Of a stretch of DNA of 64,000 nt, positions 33,490-47,300 are shown one piece after another. The stretch lies in NCBI GenBank assembly GCA_964036195.1, contig OZ038457.1, positions 11,063,147-11,127,146 of the forward strand, in the 5' to 3' direction. The position numbers were made by a program, and so were the translations under genes. Numbering within the stretch: the stretch's first letter is position 1; each line of letters opens with the position of its first letter. Source of the DNA: Sphaerolaimus hirsutus (taxonomy: Eukaryota > Nematoda > Chromadorea > Monhysterida > Sphaerolaimidae). A model generated the notes under the pieces. The model was not told where the DNA came from and did no database searches. It saw only the letters and a program-made list of their open reading frames with translations.

Positions 33490-34494
33490 AATGCAAAAAG
33501 CATACATATTGACAAGGCATACAAACATGGGACGCAGATTGCCTTGACGCAGATAATATTATGTATTTTAGTTCAACTAGAACCGAAAAAGACCCCACAA
33601 AAAATTCCACCACATGCAAATTTAAAAGGCTCTAAAATATAATTTTTGCTGAAAGATACATGTAGAAACAGCTTAATTCAGGTAAACATGTATTGAAGAC
33701 GACCAAAAGAGTGTTCACAATCAACCCAGTCGTTAATTCATTCAACATTAAAAAAATCAAAAATGTTCAAGTTCACTTCAAAAATGTCACTTCACATTCG
33801 TCCGATTTCATCACAAAACGCACAGCGACAAGTGCGCGCACTTGAGACACCAGCGGCGACAATATCTTTGGACCCCATCTTCCACTAGAAGAAATGGCCG
33901 CAATTCTAGAGCTAGTTCCAGGATATGACGGAAGCAGCCGCCAAAAAGACATAACGAATTTGAACTTTACAAGCCTGTCGTCAACAACACAACACGTGGT
34001 TCTCCTCAAAAGAATTTTTTCAAAGTTCAGTCGCTGCACATAAAATTTGTTATGTTGAGCCAGGGACAAAACTTTGAAGGTAGAAAAATAGACTTGCGTG
34101 CCAGTGTGTTATCTGTAGCGGCGGTGTACACAAGAACTTACAGATACTTTATTTTAGACTGATACTGTAAGCGATTTTTATATAATTAATATGTACACAG
34201 AATTGAGACAGGGTCTGCTGCAAAGTTCTGCCTTCTACACCTGCCCTTTTCTGCTTTCTACACCTTGAAAATATCTATATATTGAACTCCCACCCACCAA
34301 AACCCCCAAAAATTTTTTTGCAATCTATCCATCCGGAAGAGTGATTTGCTTTATATCAAGCACCCCGGACGGGCGAAATCTGGAATACCCTGCAAACATC
34401 TGAATATTGGAGGGGGGACTGCCCCCCCCCCCCCCTACAGGACAAACTGAACTTGAAAGCACACTAAATAATACTGCATGTAAATATACTCGGC

Positions 34495-34740
34495 GGACGT
34501 GATACTCTGCCCTCGCACGGATTTATGTCTCACGTTGGAAGCGTGCCAATTATGATAAAGCGTGCGATTTTTGTATAGAAGATGAAGAAGTCATTGTTGT
34601 GAATAAGTTAACGTATAGCCTTATAATAGAGATGAGTTTTTGCTTTTTTGAACTGTTTTAAGGAAATCGCATGCGTAAAAAATCTTTGGCACGCTTCCAG
34701 TGGGAACCGCCCGTGCAGTGTGTAAAGTGACTGGAGTATA
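34495..34740 (-). mobile_element. T2 element, inverted
   Basis: TATACTCGGCGGACGTGATACT to GTAAAGTGACTGGAGTATA spans the T2 structure in reverse, with CACGTTGGAAGCGTGCC and GCACGCTTCCAGTGGGAACC inside. Confidence 0.75.
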
Positions 34741-35398
34741 CATACGTATTTACAAAATTGGCAAAGCTGCTGAAATGTGAGCTGGGACTGCAAATTCAAT
34801 AAATTTTATGTCTTTCTCCCGCCCTGATTACATAAATAGTAGAGTTAGGAAGGTGAAAACGCATGTATGCATTCATCTGATATTTAGAATGTGAAATGCA
34901 AGTGAAAAAATACGAACGTCGTTGTCATAAATATGTACACCACATTTCTCGCAGTACAAAATGCTACCCAAATAAAATTGTGTATTATATGTACCTACGT
35001 GCCAACTATGGGCTTGCGCATACTTCCACAGGCCATTGCTGTGCGGTGCAGAACGCGTCCAAGACATTTTGCACGCAAGCACATGAATAATGAAAGCTAT
35101 TTCTCGGCAGCCAGACTTCGCAAAAACACCCTCATAGTGCTAAATCTCATTAAAGTGAAAAAGCACGGTCTGTCTCCCGTGTCCCCTTTCGCAATTGCGT
35201 TAATAATTGATCACGTTCAAATCAGGACTAACGACGAACTTCAACTTCACACCACAGAAAAAAAGTATTTTCAAAATTTAAAAAAGAAAATCAGCAGCAA
35301 ATTGGGCCATTTAGACCATTTAGTTATGATGTTAGGGCTGAAAAAATCCACATAAAAAATCTTTTCAAAATGACCAATGCATTGTTCTGTATATTCTG

Positions 35399-36250
35399 TA
35401 GGGATGCCAGACAGTTTCTTAAACTGTTTTCTATGAGAAAACATTTTTTATGCATAGAAACCCTTTTTCATGACAGCCGAAATTTTGAGTACTGATTTAC
35501 TATGTGTTTTTTTGCAAATTTTTCGCCTTAAAATAGGCACTTTCACATACAAATAAACATTGGCGGTGTTTTCATTAGTTTTGTGGACAGGGTAAGAGCG
35601 AGGGGGGGGGGCAAATTGTATACCGCGCCCGGCGAAAGGGGAGGGGCATCTCTAAACCCATACCCAGTAGAATAGCCAGGGGTGGTCGACCCCACCTTCA
35701 TGTCGAAAATTAAAAAATCGAAAACTTCTACCGAAATTTATGAGATTTCAATCAGCAGAAATCTGCTTAAAAACAATAGAAAGCTCAATGGCGACATTGA
35801 AAAGCGACTTGAGAATACAAAATCATTTACAACAAAAGTTTTCGTGACTGATCAGCAAATGTATCACCCCCCTTCCCCAGGCTCCGTAAACGATCCGCAC
35901 CCCCGCTCAAAAATCCTGGCTACGCCACTGTCTATACCCCCTTAGAGGTAGGTGATTTCAAAAATAAGGTAATCAATTTTTATGGCTCCCTACTAGCATT
36001 TAAGAAAAAAACAACCTAGATGTGCTTCCACATGCTTATGAAGTATGAAATATCACTCTCGGTGTACCTACATTCTCTTCTAAGCTTCTAAAGACTATTA
36101 CAGGTCATATTTTCATTTCGCAAGTGTTGAGCTGACAATTTTTTTGTTTTTGGCAGAAATAATCGCTCTAATGCTATCGCATGGCTCCACAGTCATTATG
36201 TATTTAGCTGTATCAAACATCACTAAGTACTGTGATGGCGTTTCACATGA
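35399..36250. mobile_element. Decayed word-type element with R6 core, invaded by another element
   Basis: Left end TAGGGATGCCAGACAGTTTC, followed by AGTTT/AAACT words. The core segment ACATTGGCGGTGTTTTCATT matches the core of 24176-25541, and an R6 copy is at 36010-36250. About 35590-35932 is a second insertion ending GGCTACGCCACTG, a common hAT terminus. The right end is not found. Confidence 0.5.
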
Positions 36251-36948
36251 GGGAATCTCGAATATCATTAACAATCTCGATTGGTAAGAGCCAGTGTTTA
36301 GATTTTTAAGCGAATTAGATTAAATTTTCAATGTAGTGATAGTATATGTAGATATTTAAGTGATAGTATATCGCTTTTTAACCGAACTGTCTCGATATTT
36401 AACCCACATGTGTACATAATCATACATAACAAATGACTGTGTGTATTTACATAACAATACATGAGAGAGTTAAATACCAATAATACACCAATCGAAAACA
36501 AAACAAAAACTCAACGAAAAATTGCATGACACATATGAAAACAAAGATGATAGAGCTGTGTACTGTAATGAATAATTAAGTAAAAAACACTTTTTCATGC
36601 ATGAGGTACCCCCCACAACCGGCATGATGTCTGTTGACTACATCACTTTGCAACACCAACCATATCCTTGATAAACTTAATCACTACATAAACTCTCCAC
36701 ATGTGCATAGACACATTATGGTCCTTTAAAGAACGGTTCTGATCATCCTTTAAAAATAAATCAAAAACGTCTAACTATAAAAAGGTTTGAAAAAATACCC
36801 ACCATTCAGGCAAATATGAGGCAAGACAGTCATCTAGTCGTCATGAATGCAACCCAGGGATAATCAACAAAATAAATACACACAAAACACAAACAACAAT
36901 TTTTGTGTACTTTTTTCGTGTTTGATCAAGCCTGTGAGGCCTTGGTCA

Positions 36949-38115
36949 TAAACACCTTCCCGATCAAGTCCGGCCCCCTATTTTTATTTTCACTTCGCAT
37001 GCCCTATCTCAGGTTGTGTGAGGGGTGGAAAGCTAATACTTGTGGGGTATATAGGTGCAACCGCCAACCCCCCACTACCCCTCATGAATAAATGGGGCAG
37101 CGGCGACTCATTATAGAGGGGGTCGCTGTGAATGTGACAATTTTTTTCGGAGTTTTCACTGTCCCACACAGGTCCGGCCCCCACTATATTTCTTACGCTA
37201 CGGCTCGTAAAAGGGGCGTCAGATGCCAATAACGCCACAGGGAAAATGGTGCTAAGTGCTAATGACCTTCTCAAATGGCGCCAGTGCCATGGCGCCGCCA
37301 TTATATCACTAATCCCAATGCCTCGATATTTATTCCCAATCCCAAACCTTAAATTTGAAAAGGCTTTTTTCGCTTTTATTTTGTGACAAACTTGACCCGC
37401 TGGTTTAGGGTGTTTTATAGAGGAAGGTTTAAGGTACCAAATTGCGTAAAGAACTATACCCCAAAAATGCCTCCATTAGAAAATTTACTTGGGGTTAATT
37501 CAAAATAGAAAATTTTGACAATTTTTGTTCCTGTAATGGCGTAATTTTGACATCATAAAGTTCACCCCAAGTAAATTTTATAATTGAGGCATTTTAGAGT
37601 AAAGTTTTTTACGCAGCTTGGAACCTTATACCCCACTCTTAAAAACATCCTAAACCAGCGTGTGAAGTGTGTAAAAAAATAAAAGCAAAAAGTGGATTTT
37701 TAAATTTGAAAAGTTCTTTTTCTTGTCTGCTGCTTAGGGGGTGGGTGTTTGTGGAATGTTTGTGGCTTAGGGCCATGGCACTGGCGTCATTTGAGGTAGC
37801 CAAGTGGTGCCACGCCATGGCACCTATTTCCTGTGGCGTTATTGGTGCCTGACGCCCCTTTTTCAAGCCATAGCGTGACAAATAAACTGGGGGCCGGACC
37901 TGTGCGGGACAGTGAAAACGCCGCGAAATTTTTTCACATATACAGCGACCCCCTCTATAATGAGTCGCCGCTGCCCCATTTATTCATGAGGGGTAGTGGG
38001 GGGTTGCACCTATATACGCCACAAGTATAAGCTTTCCACCCCTCACACAACCGGAGATAGGGCATGCGAAGTGAAAATAAAAATAGGGGGCCGGACTTGA
38101 TCGGGAAGGTGTTTA
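36949..38115. mobile_element. 1.17-kb nested palindrome (GGCCGGAC type)
   Basis: Outer arms TAAACACCTTCCCGATCAAG to CTTGATCGGGAAGGTGTTTA are inverted over about 240 bp. An inner pair (CCCAAGTAAATTTT, TTTAGGGTGTTTTATAGAGG) is inverted around 37520. GGCGCC-like words lie between the pairs on both sides (37200-37310, 37770-37880). No coding frame. Confidence 0.85.
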
Positions 38116-41100
38116 GTTGGTTGATTGTACAATTAGCTTAATCAAGAGGCTTCAGAGCCGGTGTCGCCAAAAGTAGGGACTTTGAGTAGGTCGATTTAAT
38201 ATAAATAGATACTCAACAACACATTCGGATAGATAAATAACTGTTGGTGCATGGTTTATTACCTACTTCCTTAATTACTTGTTTTTTTCATCAGGTCAAG
38301 GGGGAAAAGCAGGAAAAACGACTTAAAATGGGCGCAAAGAACATTGTTCATAAAAAGATTGGCGAAAATAGTTGATGTATTGTGCAAAAAAGCAAATTTG
38401 AGGGAAAAACGTTAGCGTAAATCGGTGTGAATCGAAAAACGAATAACTACCTTCATCTGGTGGATGGGAATTTACCACATGTCTTTAACTATCATTTTTT
38501 TGAAATTGCACTTTGGTTTTTTATTCTTTGGCAGTAAAAATTTAATGATATTTATGGATTCCATCGTTTGATTTATAGACTTCCTCCCTATTTTCATTAT
38601 ATTTACAATTAATAAACAATCATACAGCAAACTGATAGCGAAAACAACTGCTTCCTCCGAATCAATCCCAGTTGAAAAAGTCAGATGGAATAATGGATCC
38701 CCTAGGGATTCAAAGATTTGTGGTATGTATACCTACTAATTCTTTATTGGCCAGTGATCCTTTATGACAATCTGTCCTAGCGACTCTACATAGGTATTTA
38801 AGAAAGCCTATTTCAGTCACATTCCACTCATCAGTACCTTTCAGCTAACTAGCCCATCCGGACAGACACCAGCCACCATCTCGAAACACGATCAAACAAA
38901 AATCGTCACTGGACTTAAGTCTAACCGAAAATAACATAACCATCGATTTTTTCGGGGGGGGGGGGACTGTTTGTATACAGAGCCCGGCGAACGGGCGTGG
39001 CTCCTAAAATTGTCCCTACAGACTGTTGGACAGGCTCAATGCCGCTGTCGGCATTTTAAAGGCATTTTACATTCTTTTTGACACTTTGCATGACACTTCA
39101 CATTTTACGGCTTTAGAAGTGGCACCTGAACCCCACATGGGTCCAAATATAAAAGGCGGCCGTTTACACAAAAAAAACACAGACTACCTAGGTATGGCAC
39201 CATCAAGGGTTATGTTATTTGTTCAACTTTTGCACGGCGACGATCATTGCTTTGCAGAACATAGCCATTATGTAGTAGTTAATAAAGACATCAATTCAAG
39301 GCATTTCTACAAGACACAGCCACAACACTTCCACAACAACGACCCTTCACCAGTTTAGTTGACAAGAAACATTGAGCGAGACAGGTCAAACTCAGGCACG
39401 AGGATCGCAAATATGAACGGTAAAATATACTTGCGTATAAAAAAGAAACGTACCAGTCAGCGGCCGCACATACATAAATGTTGAATTTGGTGATGGTCAC
39501 ACTCGTGTCGATAGTAGTCGATGTCGCATCAATAATCGATAGACCTGTAGTAAGCGATGAGACTTTTACAACTTCAAATGAATCGATGGCTAAAGATTGC
39601 TCAAACATTGTCTATCGTGGCGCAACCACTACGTGCGATTTCATCAGGTTTGATTCTTCTACTTTTATATTCTTTTTCGGGAAAATTGTCACGCTTGAGC
39701 AAGATTACATCCGCGTAAATGTTAGAAAAAAAGTTGGAAGCATGGCGACACGGAATTACAAACAATCGTGTATTGTTGCGTGTACATATGTTCTGTTCCA
39801 TCGGTACTTACGTGGGAGGATTGTAAGCGATCTATGGAAAAAAAATTCCGGACGTTTACCAGAATTTGTACAAATGCATGCTTTGGAAAAGTTCCAAAGT
39901 GTATAGGGTCATATACGTTAATTTGGCCCACGTCCAAGTTACCGGTTGGTATTGTACGAATGGTAGTGAAAGCTCACAATTAGCTACAAATCGGTAAAAT
40001 TCGCTCCATTTTACCAATTGTACCTTCATGATCCCTATTTTCATCTATTTACACACCTATTTTTCAAAAATTCATAGCTATTTCGAAATTGTTGGCTGGC
40101 TGCCAAACTTCACATAAGTAGTATTTGCGGGTCTAAAGTAACCAATTGTTGCGTTATATTTTGGCTAAACTGCATGCACATAAATATTTCCGGCGATACA
40201 GCGGCACGTAATATTTACGTCAGCCAAGTGCATACATTTCAATTCAAGGTTTCAACGCATTGGAAGTTTCCCTATTAGCTGGAAAATTGCTGGGAGGCTG
40301 GAAAACCGTTACCAACTTTTAACCATTGTTGTTGTTTATTCCAAAATGACAAAGCATTAATTTATGCATAACTTTATTCGAGGTCAAACATGCTTGCGTA
40401 ATTGCCTGCGTACTGAAGCTGAATATGTACATCTAGGTAGTTGTTCATACTTTTCTAGCAGCGGGGGAGTGTCTGCATGGAAAGCTGATAACCATGGACT
40501 CTTTAACATGCCTATCTTCGCTATAGTCACAATATTACAGTTGTACATTGTATTTGTGCTACGTCAGTGAATACTTCATACATTGAGTGCGTTATTGAGA
40601 GGATTTCTGGCACGCAGCCAAATACTGCTGCGCGGGTCAGCCGCAATACTTATGATCGTGTACCACACTTGGTGCATGCATTATGCGCGTAGAGTTTTCT
40701 TTGTGCGATCCTCGTACTTGTTACTTGGTTATGAAAAATTTATAACGCATACCCCGCCATACTGGTAAAGCACGTGCTTTTTACAAGCCCTATAGTTTAG
40801 ACAAATATGAAAATTATTACGAAAAAGAACACGTGCTCCGCGCGCGGTCCGGTCTCGTGGGCTAACCTTGTCAAAAACCCAAACGTGATGTGGGTAAATG
40901 AAAAATCAATGTAACTATTCGGCAGTCACGCGTTCGTCACGAAATGGCGGGATTTTTTGCAATTGTATCAAAATCAGATACTCAGTCACCCAGCTCGAAC
41001 TTTTGAGCAATATCAATTGTACTTTTCAGACTCGATGATAAAATTCATACTTTACTGGACCCGAAAAGTGTCATTTTCGGACAATAATGCTGATTGTAGA

Positions 41101-41381
41101 GAAAACACATTTACGTTGGAATGCACCCGGCTGCCGTCACAGTTAATTACCTTCGTACCAGTCTGTAAACTAGACCCTTGTGAAAACGACGCGAGAAAAA
41201 AGTTAAAAACTTTTTTCTATCCACTCGCAGTTGGCAGCGCTAGAACAGCGGCGCGGCCGTTCAATAAATAGTTTCCATTTCTTATCGACCGCGGCCGTTT
41301 ATGCGTTCTTGAACTTACCTATTCCTATTTAGCTCGAAGTGTGAGCACTTTGAACTGGTATATTTGTGAGTGGATTAATGC

Positions 41382-44300
41382 ATGGACAAGGAAGCAGTGA
41401 TACACTTTGTTGCCGGCGCGTGAGTGACTTTTTGGGTGTCTAGGGGTGTTTTAGTGGATCTAATTTGGGTGCACGTGTATTTCACGTGACGTTGATCTGC
41501 GGAAAATGTCAATTTAATTAGCCGCAACAACATTAAATGGCGACATTTTGCGAAGGAAAGTCTCGTGACGGATCGATTTTGTATCATAGTCATTTTTTAA
41601 CGGTTTTAGAACAGACTCTTCCAATGATGGTTTCCCGCAAGGTGCACCTCTATGTCAAATTGCATTTCTAGTGTAGATATGCGTTTTCTCATATTCAGGG
41701 CGGGCGGCACGGCGGGCACAGCGTGCACGTGTCCGTTGGAGGTGGTCAAAGTGCGACTGCAGTCGTCTTTATACACTGCCGGTCCAACTGACAATGGCAC
41801 TGGCTCCAGGCAGCCCAGCACCAGCAGTGCTACGCAGCACATGCCCGCAACGAACAGATCCGCTAATGGTGAGGGTTTTTTTATTGTTTTCTCGACCAAG
41901 CAACGTATCAAATTCTTTTTGTGTTTTTGTAGTATATAAACACCACTACAAATGTACCGCGGTGCGCTTTTCAATATATTTAAGGAAAATACGTATTTAT
42001 GTATGCGATAAGGCCATTACGTGTAAAACGACTGCGTTTTTATGGTCCCCCTTATTCCTCGACTGGGGGATTATTCGAAGAAAAAAAGACTTCGACTAAC
42101 GTAATGACACGCCGCTGAAGCCTGGTGGACCCCCCCCCCTAAAATTCTACCCCCAGTTTATTATATCTATTGTATAAATACTTTTAAATAAATACGTATT
42201 TTTCAGACAGCCGCATGCAGTCGTGGAAGGTGCGGAGGCCGTCAGTTTATGCGCCAATCATCGACAGAGCATTAGGTTGGCTCGCTACTTCTCTATTTCC
42301 ATCTTGCACGGTCAGGGACGTAGCCAGGACCTTTGAGCGGAGGGGGGTTGTATACGGGGCCAGGCGAACGGGGGGGGGGGCGCCCCCTAGAAATGGGCAT
42401 TGGCACGAAAGACCTCTGTAGATGTATGTATTTTATACTCCGGTTACTTTACACCTTGCACGCGTGGTTCCCACTGGAAGTGTGCCAACGATGGTTAACG
42501 CGTGCGAGTTTCATAAAAAGGTGACAAAATTGTTTGTGTTATAATGTTATTCATTAACATATTCACATCGATGAATTTTTTTCACATTTTGACGGAAAGC
42601 GCATGATTAAATAATCATTGGCATGCTTCCAACATGAGACATAAATCAGTGCGATGGCAGAGCATCATGTTCGCCGAGTATACATACGTATACAGCGGCG
42701 TGGACGCCTTGAGTATTATTGCATATTATTTTTGGCTGCCGAGACAGGTGAACTGAAAACATCTGTCGTGTCAACGAAACTGAAGAAAATACCAGCCCCC
42801 TGGCCACGTCCTTGTGCCCGATGTGACCATTCACGATAGCTCGACGGTCAACTGGTTCCCATTCCCAATCCACAGACACGATGGCGCGCGGCCGCGGCGC
42901 GGTGGCGTGCTGCCAGCCTAACCGCATTCCGGTGCTGCACTGCGCGGTCGCCTGCTGCTCCACCCAGTCGACCACCACCGCCGTGCCCCCCAACAGACTC
43001 AGACTGCACAGATTGCTTTTCTATCATTTCAGGTGGGTCGCTAATTCGAGTGGGAGTAGTGGTGGAGAAGCGCCGGAAAAGGGGCGCCATGGCGCGGTGC
43101 CTTTTGGCGCCCTCAAATGGCGCCAGCGCCACGGCGCCATTCCAATGGATGGGATGGCGGGGGGGGGGGGGCGGGTGTGTTTGCGATATCTATCTATCTA
43201 CCTGGAACGATTTACTATCTAAGATATATCAACCTCCGCAGAGGTCCAAATCTTCAAGATCCCTGCGAGGGAGTTCAATACATGGGCTTCTTCAAAGCGA
43301 TCAATGACAATTTGGACTTACTTTTCTATGCTCTATCACATTTCAATTCATTTAATTTGGTTTCATTCGGTTACCCCTTCGCAACGCAGGGACATGGTGC
43401 GTTTGGAGGGGCCGTCGGCCTTGTTCCGCGGCCTGGTGCCCAACATCATCGGCGTGGCGCCGTCCAAGGCGGTCTACTTCTACACGTACAGCAGCAGCAA
43501 GCGATTGCTCAACGACTTCTTTGTGCCCAACACGCCCGTGGTGCACATGTGCTCCGCCGCGGTGGGAGGTTGGTGCCTTGGATATTCTTATTTTATTTTA
43601 TTGTTATTCAATTTTATAACAAGATTATAATTTCTTAGAATAGCTTTACGTCAACTTAATGTGTTTATATCGCCTTTTATCGAAAAGCTGTGGCTTCATC
43701 TCAATATAGGCTTGAAGCGAGAGTGCATACATTTAAGTGGTTCATGCTCCATAAGCATTTTATGTAGCCGCGCGCTTTTTGAGCCCCTGGGACATCTAAA
43801 ACCGTAAACAATTGCATCACTAATTAGACGTTATTGCTGCCAACTGCGCTAAAAAACCTCATTTCAGGTTTTGTCGCTGCTTCATTCATCAATCCAGTAT
43901 GGCTGGTGAAAACTCGCTTACAATTGGATAGACAGACTGGCACAGAACGACTCACCGTTGCCAGGTGTATTCGCATAGTGTACAAAAGTGACGGCTTAAA
44001 GGGATTTTATAGGGTCAGTTCGGTTTAGTAGTGAAAATTGGGGTTCAAACGCGATCCCGATCATTTTCGGGATTTTGCGGTCCCGATCCCGAAGCCCCAT
44101 ACCCGATCCAGAAAACGTTAAACCCAATCGCGATCCCGAAAGCTAAAAAAAACGAATCCGATCCAGGAAACTCGATCCCGTTTGAACCCTACTGGTTGTT
44201 CAAAGTTACAATTTTCCGTCCTTGGGCTGGCACATTGTTTACTTTTGTCATTGAGCTGACATGATTATATATGATAGCGCATTTTTTTAACATAATGACA

Positions 44301-47300
44301 GTTTTTGAAGCTGTTGCGGTTGGCACGTGTTTTGCTTCAGAACAGATAACGATAAATGCGAACGTTGAAAGTCGCGGAAACGCTATAAAATAATAAAACG
44401 CTTGCCTAAAAGCAGCAATAAAACTCAGCAGGGGATGTCACATATGTTTGTTTACAGTTTTACACTTTTCTTGACGGAAATTTACGTTCCAGGGCGTCAC
44501 TGCTTCTTACGCGGGTATCGCGGAGACGATCATACAGTTTGTACTCTATGAATACTTCAGATCTGTGGTATTTGATCGCATCCAGCGTTATTATGGAACA
44601 GGTTGGCACTTTTTGGATTCGTCGAATCAATACAGCGTGGGCAGAATACCGTATCTTTTTGATTTAGAGTCTTACGTCATATAACAACCATTGTGGACAC
44701 TTTTGTGAACATACCGGTGTGGAACAGATGTGGACTTGATATGGGAACGAGTGCGACCAGTCGTTCCATTCCGGAATATGACCATCAAAGGACATAAGTT
44801 GTTATGACGTCATTAAACATAAGTCGCTGTAGATCAAACATATCTGGTATTCTCTCCGCGCACAGTTCATTACAGTGACCATTCCCGATCCTATGCAGAG
44901 TCGACCACGTGGTCAGACGACGGTGAAAACGGGGACACTTCACCGGCGGCGGACAGTAACGCCAGCTCGAACAACGGGTCGGCGGGCGCGCACGTCAAGG
45001 CGCTGGTGTTCATGATGTGCGGCGGCGTGAGCAAACTGTTCGCCACCACTGCCGCCTATCCACATGGTTGGTTTGCGTGCTTGGGGCTATTTGGTGGGGT
45101 GGGTTAGCGAACTGTGGACATAAATGTAGTGCGTATTCATTGTGTACTGTGCGCCGCTGACTTATGGTCACTAGCAAGATGTTCTCTGGACCTCGGTTGG
45201 GATTTAACGAGATCCCGAATCCCAAAATTTTTAGGAATTTTACGGTCCCGATCCTGAAGCCGCAATCCTGGCCCGGATCCCGATCCCGAAAGTTAAAAAA
45301 ATGAAACCCGATCCCAGTCCTGAAAATTTTCAAATCCCAATCATTATTCCGGAAAAATTTCATTAAATCCCATTTTTGCACTAACAATTAGTTAAACCTA
45401 TGGTCACTTGAGTTGGGGCACTTGAAAAATTCTGATAAGTTTCATTTTTGTGCCAGACTGCGGGCATCCTGGGAAACTTGGGTGGTATCAAAAGGTAGCC
45501 CTAACATTTGTATCAAAGTTCCCTGGGACACCCCCCAGCTGTACCCCCTGTGGGCAGTGTAAATGGCCCACAGGGGGTACAGCTGGGGGGTGTCCGAGGG
45601 AACTTTTAGACAAATGTTAGGGCTACCTTTTGATACCGCCCAAGTTTCCCGGGATGGGATGGATCAGGCACAAAATTCAAATTTATTGGAATTTCAAATG
45701 TGTCCCAACTCAAGTGACCATAGGTTTATGTTACATTACAATTAACCAACATTCTGTTATTTCAGTGCCATTTTTATTTGGGTGCAACAGGGTTTTTTAT
45801 AAAGCACTTTGTGACAGATTTTAAAATCTGATAACCTCGGTCAATAATGAGAACTGCATGTTGTGAATGTTAATGCAGACAATCGTACCAGAGCACGCAT
45901 TAGTAAATATTGTTCATTAAATACAAATAGGGTTGTACAAATTAAATATGAAGTCAGTATTGATAGTAGGTAGGGGTCTAGTTAGGGGGAAATGCTCCAG
46001 CTATATACAATCAGCTATTTATCGATCACAAAGCAAAACTTTTGGCTACTACACTCGATACCCCCCTCTAGGGTGGCAGAATTTACCGTACCGTACCGCA
46101 TTTTTGGGAAATTTACCGTACCGTACCGTGCCGTTTACCGCATTTTTAGAAATTTACCGTACCGTACCGCGTACCGCATTTTCTAAAATTTACCGTACCG
46201 TACCGCGTACCGCACTCATTTACCGCAGAAAATGCGGAAATTTTTACTCAAATTGCCCTTAAATATGGCAATTTTTTGATGAAAATAGCTGTGGTGTTCT
46301 GAAAAATTTTGGCGCGCAAGCGCGCGAATTTCACAACATTGTTTTCCTGTTTGAAGCCCTTCCATTTCTACATGCACAATTGTTATAAGTCATGAGTTAC
46401 ATTAGTATAATGTGCTTTATAAATCATCCCATGTGCTTCAAGATGCTCTAAAGGTGTGATACATCACCTGGACTGTTTGTGCTATTGTGCCATAATAGCA
46501 GGATTCTCTCTGACCTTCGGTCGGGTTTTGTGGTTCTCTACAATTAATACCATTGGAGAAAATATGATACTTTAGTTAAGTTTGCCCACATGCTAGGCAT
46601 GTGTTTTGAAATGCAGTATGTAATGTACCAACAATAACAAGACCAATACCAAAGATGCAATGTTTTGGAATGGATTTTTGTAAACTTGGTTGGTAAAATG
46701 TAAAACTGTTAACTGTAAAATGGTTGGGCATGAAACTCGGTAGTAAAATGTGGACAGTTTGCGATTTGGTATGATGGTGTGCAGTGCATTCTGTGTGGTA
46801 TAGGTTTTGTGATATGATAGTGTGGTTTTTGCAAGGTGTCAAACTTTGTTGTAATCTTCAATTGGTTACATTTGTGCTTTGCTGTTCTTTTTGTGTTTGT
46901 AAATCCTTGTGGTATTAATTGTAGAGAACCACAAAACCCAACTGAAGGTTGGAGAGAATCCTGCTATAGGTACCCACTACTCAGAGGCTTGCAAAAACTG
47001 ACACCCCAATGGGGACCCCCCTCCAAATGGCACCCCCCGGGGAACCCCCCAAAAGTGGCACCCCTTGGGAACCGCCCAAAAATGAGACCCCCTAGGGCCC
47101 CACAAATATGGCACCCCCTGAGGACCACCGAAAAATGGCACCCCTTAGGGACCCCCCAAAAATGGCACCCCCTTGGGACGCCCCAAAATAGCACCCCCTG
47201 GGGACCCCCCAAACATGGCACCCCCTAGGAACCCCCACAAAAATGGCACCCCCTGGGGACCCACCCAAAGTTGGCTCCCCCTGGGGACTCTCCAAAAATG

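Larger units (their letters stand above)
32866..41381. other. Intergenic region between GDPGP1 and the carrier gene
   Basis: 8.5 kb of repeats and AT-rich sequence. Unlisted parts hold frames of 60-142 codons without recognisable products (for example 34933-35355 and 39478-39906, plus). GDPGP1 and the carrier diverge from its two ends, so both promoters should lie here. Confidence 0.5.

Noticed and set aside
34933-35355. 140-codon plus-strand frame
   Set aside because: No recognisable domain, AT-rich, no splice-consistent neighbours; not distinguishable from chance.
39478-39906. 142-codon plus-strand frame
   Set aside because: No family resemblance and no supporting signals; chance or relic.
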